NCBI GenBank assembly: GCA_031259225.1 | Contig: JAIRLT010000088.1 | Coordinates: 1 to 12,214 of the forward strand | DNA: 12,214 nt | Reading direction: 5' to 3' | DNA from: Prevotellaceae bacterium | GTDB lineage: Bacteria > Bacteroidota > Bacteroidia > Bacteroidales > UBA932 | In this document: one piece after another, positions 1 through 5,336 of the stretch | How the letters are laid out: every line of letters begins with the position of its first letter | How positions within the stretch are numbered: position 1 is the first letter of the stretch | Notes under the pieces: model-generated | What the model saw: only the letters and a program-made list of their open reading frames with translations | Databases searched by the model: none | Told to the model about the DNA's origin: nothing | Program-made: the position numbers and the translations under genes

Positions 1-765
1 ACGAGGTATTTTTCGGTTCCTGTTAGATTATTGCGCGGCTTAATATCGGGAGAAAAGCCTATTAAAGAATTTACATCTGATGTAGTAGATTATTCATTGT
101 ATTATCATGCTAAACATTCTCTCTACGGCGAAAAGGGAGAGAAAGGGGGTTATAATAGCATAGAAACGCAGATGAGAGCTGCTGGCAAATTTTTACACGT
201 AAAAATAGGAAATATTGATACTGTAATACATAACGGTGAGGGGTTATATAATCAATATCAAAAAGAAAATTATTGTGGCATTAATACGAATATAATATGG
301 GACTATAAGGAGCATAATAAAACAGACTATCAGATAGCATTGTTCTGTGCTTTTTGCGCTACTCGTAGTATAATTGGCAAAAGCGAGTATAAAAAGACAA
401 ATATAAAGATGATAGTTGCACGAATGTTTGGATACAATAATTACTCCGAAATGGTTGCTGATACCCCTAATATAACGGCAAAAAACGTCAATAAAAGAAT
501 AATTGAGTCGCGAAAAAAAGAAATAGCGGAACGTGAAAAATATTTAACACGCTACCATTACGATAAAATTCTTTCAGACTTAGAAATAAAATGGGGCTTA
601 AAACGCTATTCTGACCATACACGAGGGATGCTTATATCCTATATTTTAGACTATGGAAAATTGGCTGAAATCAATGAAAGTTCAAAAAAAATAGTTCAAA
701 TTGTCAGATTAAAAGAGCTAAAAGAGCAAGCCCGAATTAAAGCAAAACAAAAGTATTCTAAATAA
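1..765 (+). CDS. Hypothetical protein, 5'-partial at the window edge
   Basis: I do not recognise this protein family. The reading frame is open from base 1 to a TAA at 763-765. A TTG at position 31 could start it, but ten sense codons precede it in frame (TRYFSVPVRLL), so the true start is probably outside the window. The visible 254 residues are hydrophilic, with no signal peptide or membrane segment. The middle has an ARMFGYNNYSEM stretch, and the last 90 residues are charged and probably helical, rich in Lys, Arg and Glu (SRKKEIAEREKYL; RLKELKEQARIKAKQ), which would suit nucleic-acid or protein binding. The gene is very AT-rich and lies in the same orientation as the two cargo genes that follow. 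Being a real gene is likely from length, codon pattern and context; function is unknown. Confidence 0.65.
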   Translation, partial: TRYFSVPVRLLRGLISGEKPIKEFTSDVVDYSLYYHAKHSLYGEKGEKGGYNSIETQMRAAGKFLHVKIGNIDTVIHNGEGLYNQYQKENYCGINTNIIWDYKEHNKTDYQIALFCAFCATRSIIGKSEYKKTNIKMIVARMFGYNNYSEMVADTPNITAKNVNKRIIESRKKEIAEREKYLTRYHYDKILSDLEIKWGLKRYSDHTRGMLISYILDYGKLAEINESSKKIVQIVRLKELKEQARIKAKQKYSK

Positions 766-841
766 GGAATAAAAAAAGAGTTGGGCGCAGATGCAGATGT
801 TTGCATCCCATAGTGGATATAAAAGATAACGTAAATAAACA

Positions 842-883
842 AATTTGCTTAAGCAAATTCTTAAGCAAATTCTTAAGCAAATT
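842..883. repeat. 18-bp perfect palindrome merging into three tandem 12-mers
   Basis: Positions 842-859 form a perfect palindrome (arm AATTTGCTT, then AAGCAAATT). The 12-mer CTTAAGCAAATT is then repeated exactly three times end to end (848-859, 860-871, 872-883). Each unit retains the self-complementary core CTTAAG or GCTTAAGC. Tandem half-sites fused to a full palindrome resemble an iterated operator or replication iteron more than random AT-rich sequence, but no bound protein can be named. Confidence 0.8.
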
Positions 884-1058
884 AGCGCCGAGGTGTACCT
901 CGTTAAATTAGACGGTCTTAATGATGATATTGAATTTATTTTTTTACAAAGACGCAGCTTAAATGCAACCTAAACACAGCACAAACTACAGCACCTTAAA
1001 AAAGATAAAATAAAAAGATAAGATAAAAAGATATCTTTCAATGTGAATGTGTCAATGT

Positions 1059-1078
1059 GTCGATTTTGAAAAATCGAC
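1059..1078 (+). other. Inverted repeat upstream of the membrane-protein gene
   Basis: GTCGATTTT (1059-1067) and AAAATCGAC (1070-1078) are perfect complements separated by 2 nt; as RNA this would be an 8-bp stem with a TGAA loop. It sits 27 nt before the start codon at 1106. It lacks a following T-run, so it is not a classical terminator. It could be an operator or a 5'UTR hairpin. Confidence 0.5.
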
Positions 1079-1105
1079 GAGCGAGTTTAAAATTAGATAG
1101 AAATT

Positions 1106-1717
1106 ATGAAAAAGTTTGGCTGTTTTATGTCAATTGTAGTAGCTGTCGCTGCATTTATTATTTTTATTGTAATGCATAATAGAAAAGTTTCAGAAAAGGA
1201 ATTTTTGGAAAAGATGGAGCGAGAAACTAAGGAAAGATTATATAAAGTTGGTAAAGACGCAATATTGAATGGATATAATACAATAATTTTGGATGCTGAG
1301 TTGTGGTCAAAAATAGCACATGGCTATGCTATAAAAGAAATGGATTTTATAGATACACTCCTGAGTCATCGTATTATCGCGGAACCCGTTTTTCTTGACC
1401 TTGCCTTTGAATTAAAATCTAATAATGAAATTATCCTAAATATTTCTTATTGTGAAAACATTGTTTTTAGATTACAAAAGGATAATTCTTATTTTAAATT
1501 CAATGAAATTAGGCGCGACAAAAATGTTTACTTGGTTATTTTGCTTAAAGATTATAAATTTGATGACGGCATAGAGTTTTCCGGTACGTGTTATATTATA
1601 GACCGTGCATTTTTTGAACCGTATTTCAAGGGAGAATTTCCGAAATGGAAGAATTATAAAGAATATGAGAGAATAAAAGAAGTTGAGCGTAATGATACTC
1701 TCTTGGTATATGACTAA
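1106..1717 (+). CDS. Hypothetical single-pass membrane protein, 203 aa
   Basis: I do not recognise this family. The N-terminus is Lys-Lys followed by one strongly hydrophobic segment at about residues 7-23 (SIVVAVAAFIIFIVM), then His-Asn-Arg-Lys. By the positive-inside rule this suits an uncleaved signal anchor or an inefficient signal peptide. Residues 28-50 are a charged, probably coiled helix (EKEFLEKMERETKERL). The remaining 150 residues look like a soluble alpha/beta domain with no catalytic motif I can name. The ATG is the first in frame after the inverted repeat at 1059-1078 and has no clear Shine-Dalgarno, as usual in Bacteroidota. Base composition is as AT-rich as the neighbouring cargo genes. 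No terminator is visible after it. It may be element cargo; the function is unknown. Confidence 0.7.
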   Translation: MKKFGCFMSIVVAVAAFIIFIVMHNRKVSEKEFLEKMERETKERLYKVGKDAILNGYNTIILDAELWSKIAHGYAIKEMDFIDTLLSHRIIAEPVFLDLAFELKSNNEIILNISYCENIVFRLQKDNSYFKFNEIRRDKNVYLVILLKDYKFDDGIEFSGTCYIIDRAFFEPYFKGEFPKWKNYKEYERIKEVERNDTLLVYD

Positions 1718-1804
1718 TTCAAATAAAAACGTAATCCGTGAAAAAACTACTTTTATTATTTTAAGTCAAAATTCTCAAAAATATTCCGAATTTTAGAAAA
1801 ATTA

Positions 1805-1836
1805 TTTGGTGTTTAAATAAAAAATATTTATCTTTG
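1805..1836 (+). promoter_or_regulatory. Bacteroidota-type promoter for the NYN gene leader
   Basis: TTTG at 1805-1808 and TATCTTTG at 1829-1836 match the Bacteroidetes primary-sigma consensus (TTTG, about 20 bp, TAnnTTTG) with a 20-bp spacer. It is the best promoter in the window. Transcription would begin at about 1841-1844, leaving a leader of about 140 nt before the NYN start codon. Confidence 0.8.
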
Positions 1837-1841
1837 CAGCG

Positions 1842-1970
1842 TGAAATTAACCATAGTGTTAATTTTAAATATGTAAGTAAACTAAAAAAACTACACCGAC
1901 AAGGTGGGATTATTATGGACAGCAATGTCTGATTAAAATCGAAGCCACTCTTTTGGGTGGCTTCTTAATT
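1842..1970 (+). ncRNA. Structured leader or small RNA ahead of the NYN gene
   Basis: Between a strong promoter and the NYN start lies about 130 nt with four successive hairpins. These are AAATTAAC/GTTAATTT (1844-1851 with 1858-1865, extendable to 10 bp); CACC/GGTG (1894-1897 with 1903-1906); GACA/TGTC closed by a GCAA tetraloop (1918-1929); and a 10-bp terminator-like stem (1941-1964). A 5-codon frame ATG...TGA (MDSNV, 1915-1932) follows an AAGGTGGG stretch that could act as a ribosome site. The order promoter, structured RNA, terminator, gene is seen both in attenuators and in RNA-antitoxin loci. I cannot tell a cis leader from a free small RNA, and I do not recognise it as a named RNA family. 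Confidence 0.5.
1941..1970 (+). terminator. Intrinsic terminator-like hairpin in the NYN leader
   Basis: GAAGCCACTC (1941-1950) pairs with GGGTGGCTTC (1955-1964), with one T-G wobble and a TTTT loop, and is followed by TTAATTAAATTT. The stem is strong but the T-tract is interrupted by A, so termination may be partial. It ends 19 nt before the NYN start codon, so most full-length NYN message would depend on read-through. Confidence 0.6.
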
Positions 1971-1983
1971 AAATTTAAATAGG

Positions 1984-2709
1984 ATGAAAAGAGTAGTAGT
2001 GTTAGTAGATGGACAAAATCTTTATTATACATTAAAAGATTTGTCGTTAATAGAGAAAGATATAAAATGGAATGATTTTTTTAATCATTTACTTGAGCCG
2101 GAAGACGAATTGATTAGGGCTTATTGGTTCAGGGCTCAAAGGATTCTTGATACGCACTATACTCATCAGCATATTGAGAAATTCATTATTAGAAGACAAT
2201 TCAAATCACATTACGAAAATTATAAGAATAATAAAAGTGCTATTCCAAAAGATATTCTTGAAAGAATAAATCGCGAGATAGCCATTGTAGAAGATTGGCT
2301 AAAAAAAGAGAAGACGAGATTTTCTAATATTGAATTTAACTACGACCAAATATGTTTGGAGAATACCAGTATAGAAATTGTAAAAAAAGGCGTTCTTAAA
2401 ATAAATCCATACACACAGGGATATATAGGAGAAAAAGGGGTTGATATAGCCTTAGCTGTTAAAATGATTTCATTGAGTGTAGAGAAAAAATGTGATAAAA
2501 TCATTTTAGTAAGCGGTGATTATGACTATGCAGAAGCTATTCAGTATGTAAAAAATAATATGACGAAAATTCATATTGTTAAAATACATAAAGGCATTCC
2601 TCCAAGAAATCAAAGTGTCTCAAGAGATTTGGCGGTACTCGCTGATAGAGTTATCAATATTTATGAAAGCGAGATTAAAGATAATTTTGTTAAACAATCT
2701 CAAAAATAA
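1984..2709 (+). CDS. NYN-domain (PIN-like) putative ribonuclease, 241 aa
   Basis: This protein is a member of the NYN/LabA (DUF88-like) branch of PIN-fold nucleases, which typically cleave RNA using a metal held by conserved acidic residues. The expected motifs are visible: VVVLVDGQNLYY at residues 4-15 (Asp9, Asn12), KGVDIALAVKM at 151-161 (Asp154) and LVSGDYDYAEAI at 176-187 (Asp179, Asp181). A charged helical insert (about residues 60-115) separates the first strand from the rest; the protein has no signal peptide. The ATG at 1984 sits just after the leader terminator and begins the first beta strand directly, so the start is well supported. The gene ends one base before the convergent recombinase stop. 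Cargo position, AT-rich codons and an RNA leader suggest a defence, toxin-like or RNA-processing role, but this is inference; the substrate is unknown. Confidence 0.85.
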   Translation: MKRVVVLVDGQNLYYTLKDLSLIEKDIKWNDFFNHLLEPEDELIRAYWFRAQRILDTHYTHQHIEKFIIRRQFKSHYENYKNNKSAIPKDILERINREIAIVEDWLKKEKTRFSNIEFNYDQICLENTSIEIVKKGVLKINPYTQGYIGEKGVDIALAVKMISLSVEKKCDKIILVSGDYDYAEAIQYVKNNMTKIHIVKIHKGIPPRNQSVSRDLAVLADRVINIYESEIKDNFVKQSQK

Positions 2710-2710
2710 A

Positions 2711-3769
2711 TTATATAAGGAAATTCAATACTTCTCGATTTGCTTTGTCAATCCTTGACCAGTCTTTTCGGATATAGACGTCGGTAATTTTCATTTTTTC
2801 GTCTACATGGTTCAGCGCCTCGTGGACGTCGCTTTTGGGGATGCCGCAGTCGTTTACAGCAATGGTCGCCCACGAGTGGCGGGCGGCATAAAAAGTAAGA
2901 CGGTGAATATTGAGCGTGTTACCTATTGTTTTAAGCCCTTTATTGAGGGAGGAATTTAATCCTCTTTCATTGGCGTACTTTTGGCAGAGGTTCAATAGCC
3001 GTTCTCTGCCAGCGTATTTTTTTATGATGCTTTGCGCTTCGGGTTCGATTTTAATGGATATTTTTGCTTTGTCTGCGCGGCGGTCTTTTGTTTTGGCGCG
3101 GTTGTAGGTAATTCGTCCGTCAGAAGGTTTGGGTGCAATGTAGAGGTCGGCGCTGTTCATCCCGACAAGATAGAAAGAAAGCATGAAGATGTCACGGGCG
3201 AGTGCATCGCGTGTGTTTACCGGGGTATAGTTCTTTATAGCCCGCAGTTGCTCAACTGCCAGTGCGCGTTTTTCTGGCTGTGGAGCTTGGGATATTTTGT
3301 ATTTCCGGAAGGGATAGTTGGGAATTTGAATATCGCCGCGGTCATCGTCGTTATATTCGTCGCGGGCGCGATTAAACAGTAGCCGGATATTGCCGGTATA
3401 GAGCGATATTCCGCGTCCCTTGACACCGTTGTTTAACAGCCATTGTTCGTAGTCCTGTAAGAATTTAACAGTGATTTCGGAAAAATAAATATTGTCCGTT
3501 CTGGCAAACTTATGAATACTGTTTATAGTATATCGAATGCATTCTGCCGTACCTTTTTTCCCATTGGCTTTTAATTTTGCAATGTATTGGCGGGCATATT
3601 CAGTTAAGTTTATACCTTCTTTTGGTATTGTTGTCTTCTTGATAAAGTATTCCGCCAATTCTTTTGAGGAATAGGTATTGATATGTAGACCTAATCCTAA
3701 TTTCAGTTCTTCATATTTGGCTATTCTGTTAGTTACTTCCCGTAGTATCATGGGGTCTTTTAGCCGCAA
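2711..3769 (-). CDS. Tyrosine recombinase/integrase (start uncertain)
   Basis: Site-specific recombinase of the phage-integrase fold, of the type found in Bacteroidetes mobile elements. Numbering from the TTG at 3769: a SAM-like core-binding domain at about residues 35-140, then the catalytic domain at about 165-352. Visible catalytic features are a beta-hairpin Lys in NRAKTKDRR (Lys226), Arg297 in YAARHSWAT, His321 in ALNHVDE and the nucleophile Tyr332 in VYIRKDW. The position normally held by the first catalytic Arg reads FYLVGMNSADLY, without Arg, and Tyr replaces the His of HxxR. I believe both are common in this subfamily rather than damage. The frame continues 40 codons upstream of the TTG with plausible arm-domain sequence. 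The C-terminal two thirds are much richer in G+C than the N-terminal third. It faces the NYN gene tail to tail. Confidence 0.9.
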   Translation of the reverse strand: MRLKDPMILREVTNRIAKYEELKLGLGLHINTYSSKELAEYFIKKTTIPKEGINLTEYARQYIAKLKANGKKGTAECIRYTINSIHKFARTDNIYFSEITVKFLQDYEQWLLNNGVKGRGISLYTGNIRLLFNRARDEYNDDDRGDIQIPNYPFRKYKISQAPQPEKRALAVEQLRAIKNYTPVNTRDALARDIFMLSFYLVGMNSADLYIAPKPSDGRITYNRAKTKDRRADKAKISIKIEPEAQSIIKKYAGRERLLNLCQKYANERGLNSSLNKGLKTIGNTLNIHRLTFYAARHSWATIAVNDCGIPKSDVHEALNHVDEKMKITDVYIRKDWSRIDKANREVLNFLI

Positions 3770-3889
3770 GTCTTTTGTGAGTTGCTTCTCGGTCGCATAA
3801 AGTCCTGTGTGGATATTCGCACTTTTGCTTTTCCAATAGATCCGGATATAGATTAAGAGTCTGCCTATATAAATAAATAATGATTTTAT
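3770..3889 (-). pseudogene. In-frame N-terminal arm domain of the integrase without a start codon
   Basis: Reading upstream from the nominal TTG start, 40 further sense codons run to a TAA at 3892-3890. Their translation includes LIYIRIYWKSKSANI and HTGLYATEKQLTKD, which resembles the arm-type DNA-binding domain that precedes the core-binding domain in Bacteroidetes integrases. The stretch contains no ATG, GTG or TTG. Either translation begins at a non-standard codon such as ATT at 3874-3872, or the 5' end has been broken by a frameshift or deletion near 3866-3892. In the second case the integrase would be N-terminally defective. Confidence 0.55.
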
Positions 3890-3918
3890 TTACACGTTAT
3901 TGCAATTTATATTTATTT

Positions 3919-4038
3919 TTATCCTGACGAATTTCTATAAAAACAGCAACTTCGATATGACTTAAAAATACCCCACCTTTCGGGGTATACAATCAAGTCA
4001 CAACCACCACTACCTTTTTTCTGCTCCTTTGCTATCAT
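3919..4038 (-). CDS. Possible 39-aa leader ORF ahead of the integrase
   Basis: An ATG at 4038-4036 opens a 39-codon frame ending at TAA 3921-3919. The peptide starts MIAKEQKKGSGG and contains LIVYPERWG; no family is recognised. The ATG falls 5 nt after a -7 promoter element, near the expected transcription start. The frame runs straight through the terminator-like hairpin at 3968-3988, so translation would affect the folding of that hairpin. It may equally be a chance frame within an untranslated leader or small RNA. Confidence 0.25.
   Translation of the reverse strand: MIAKEQKKGSGGCDLIVYPERWGIFKSYRSCCFYRNSSG
3964..3988 (-). terminator. Intrinsic terminator in the integrase leader
   Basis: On the minus strand ATACCCC (3988-3982) pairs with GGGGTAT (3974-3968) around a 7-nt loop (GAAAGGT) and runs into TTTT then AAG. 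It lies between the promoter at 4051-4044 and the integrase, so it would end a short transcript of about 70 nt unless read through. Confidence 0.65.
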
Positions 4039-4043
4039 GTGTG

Positions 4044-4051
4044 CAAAGGTA
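4044..4051 (-). promoter_or_regulatory. Candidate -7 element upstream of the integrase leader
   Basis: TACCTTTG on the minus strand matches TAnnTTTG. No good TTTG is seen about 20 bp upstream, so only the -7 half is supported. Transcription would begin near 4038-4036 and proceed toward the integrase. Confidence 0.5.
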
Positions 4052-4131
4052 ATAAACTTATTTGAAAAAATAATATTTTAATCAAAGAGATAAAAATATT
4101 TTATTATTAATTGATAATCAATGATATAATT

Positions 4132-4256
4132 TTAATACACAAAAGCAGCCAAAAGCTGCTTACCGCATTGCTTGCATAAATACAATTGGCGATGATGGTG
4201 GTGTCCATTTTTTACTGCTGTTGGAGATCCACAATAAAAGCATATTTTTTAACCAT
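4132..4256 (-). pseudogene. Relic of an IS1/IS1595-like transposase zinc finger, frameshifted
   Basis: On the minus strand, CFYCGSPTAVKNG (from 4242) followed by RQLYLCKQCGKQL gives a C-x2-C...C-x2-C zinc ribbon with the KNG and RQ-Y-CK-CGKQ pattern that begins many IS1-, ISXO2- or IS1595-type transposases. The expected start, ATG GTT AAA AAA (4256-4245), is in a different frame. One extra A in the run of six would join the two as MVKKICFYCGSP, so a 1-nt deletion in a homopolymer is the simplest explanation. The frame stops at TAA 4134-4132 after about 36 residues, with no transposase catalytic domain behind it. An AAGCAGC/GCTGCTT hairpin (4161-4155 with 4149-4143) lies inside it and, followed by TTTG, could incidentally weaken read-through from the glycosyltransferase gene. 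The IS family assignment is uncertain. Confidence 0.7.
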
Positions 4257-4304
4257 ATCTTATAAATACTACAAAAATAATATTATCAATTTATTATATT
4301 GCTT

Positions 4305-5336
4305 TCATCCTACTTTTTGACCATTAAGCCCTAATTCACCAAACGTGCGTTTTTTTTTCGACAGGTAGAAACCCAAGACCACGCTGGCGGGATAGACGCC
4401 CACTACCGCGTGGTTGCATTGCGGCAGGCGTTTTGCACGCAGTTTTTTCCGGCGCTTCCAAAAATGTATGTGCGCTTTCCATACGGCGGCAAAGAACGTA
4501 AATTTTCCCCGCAGGCAATAGACGCCGGCGGAAATGCCGTCCAATACAAAGCGTTCCGCCAGCAGGGAAAAACGTTTCCGGCTGGGCAGGTTTTTGTAAA
4601 GCATGTAGAGGTTGTTGCGGTAGTTGAGGTATAACTTAAACGGCGTTTCATTCGGCAGCGTGCCGCCGCCCACATGGTACACCACCGCTTGCGGCAAGCA
4701 CATCACGGAATAGCCGAGTTGCTGGACGCGCCAACAGAGGTCTATTTCTTCCATGTGCGCAAAGAAATCATCGTCAAAGCCGCCGAGCCGGTGGAATACG
4801 GCGGCGCGTATCATCATGCAGGCGCCGCTAGCCCAAAAGATGCGGCGCGGCGTGTCATACTGCCCGCCGTCTTCTTCAATGCAACTGAGGATGCGCCCGC
4901 GGCAAAACGGGAAACCGTACCTGTCGATAAAGCCGCCCGCTGCGCCGGCATATTCAAACGCCGTGCGGCGGTCAAAGGAACGGATTTTCGGCATACATAC
5001 CGCTACTTCGGAACAGTTGTCCAGCGCGGCTTTCAAGGATTGCAGCCAGTTTTCGGTTACTTCCACATCGGAGTTAAGCAACACGTAGTAATCCGCATCA
5101 ACCTGTGACAAGGCGCGGTTGTAGCCGCCGGTGAAGCCATAGTTTTTATCGAAAACAATTTGCCGGATTTGCGGGTATGCCTGTTGCAGGAACGCCTGCG
5201 ATCCGTCGGTCGAGCCGTTGTCCGCCACTACCAGCGCAACGCCGGGCAGGGAAGTATGTTCCACCAACGCCGGCAGGAATTGTTGTAAAAAATGTTTGCC
5301 GTTCCAGTTCAGTATGACCACCGCCGTTTTACTCAT
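4305..5336 (-). CDS. Family-2 (GT-A) glycosyltransferase, 343 aa
   Basis: Probably transfers a sugar from a nucleotide-sugar donor to a growing glycan at the cytoplasmic face, as rhamnosyltransferase-like GT2 enzymes do; donor and acceptor cannot be read from sequence. From the ATG at 5336: VVILNWNG (residues 6-13), ADNGSTDGS (38-46), NYGFTGGYNRAL (65-76), the metal-site equivalent LLNSDVEV (86-93), ASGACMMIR (169-177) and HMEEIDLCWR (194-203), where the acidic pair probably includes the catalytic base. The C-terminal 60 residues are very basic with some hydrophobic stretches, suggesting peripheral membrane contact. A longer frame exists upstream (to 5414), but the added 26 residues lie inside nadB and do not resemble the family. 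The start codon overlaps the nadB stop by 8 nt (ATGAGTAA), implying translational coupling. Confidence 0.9.
   Translation of the reverse strand: MSKTAVVILNWNGKHFLQQFLPALVEHTSLPGVALVVADNGSTDGSQAFLQQAYPQIRQIVFDKNYGFTGGYNRALSQVDADYYVLLNSDVEVTENWLQSLKAALDNCSEVAVCMPKIRSFDRRTAFEYAGAAGGFIDRYGFPFCRGRILSCIEEDGGQYDTPRRIFWASGACMMIRAAVFHRLGGFDDDFFAHMEEIDLCWRVQQLGYSVMCLPQAVVYHVGGGTLPNETPFKLYLNYRNNLYMLYKNLPSRKRFSLLAERFVLDGISAGVYCLRGKFTFFAAVWKAHIHFWKRRKKLRAKRLPQCNHAVVGVYPASVVLGFYLSKKKRTFGELGLNGQKVG

Larger units (their letters stand above)
766..1105. other. Gene-free stretch with repeats and small hairpins
   Basis: No gene is supported in this 340-bp gap. Seen in order: a weak hairpin soon after the stop of the first gene (GATGCA 790-795 with TGCATC 802-807, no T-run after it); a palindrome with tandem 12-mers (842-883); a short GC hairpin (CGAGG 889-893 with CCTCG 898-902); an A-rich tract with repeated AAAAAGATA around 1000-1035; and a 9-bp inverted repeat just before the next gene. 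I see no convincing promoter. TATCTTTC at 1032-1039 is one base off the TAnnTTTG -7 consensus and has no partner at -33. Confidence 0.6.

Noticed and set aside
842..883. CRISPR-like array
   Set aside because: The 12-mers abut each other with no spacers, and no cas gene is nearby.
1842..1970. Retron msr-msd RNA
   Set aside because: No reverse transcriptase lies nearby, and the downstream gene is a NYN nuclease.
3150..3170. Integrase judged inactive because box-I Arg and the His of HxxR are missing
   Set aside because: GMN-x-x-DL and Y-x-A-R variants appear, to my knowledge, to be normal in this Bacteroidetes integrase subfamily; Lys226, Arg297, His321 and Tyr332 are present.
4143..4161. AAGCAGC/GCTGCTT hairpin as a dedicated terminator for the nadB unit
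   Set aside because: It lies 144 nt past the stop and inside the transposase relic, and the T-run is short; any termination is probably incidental.
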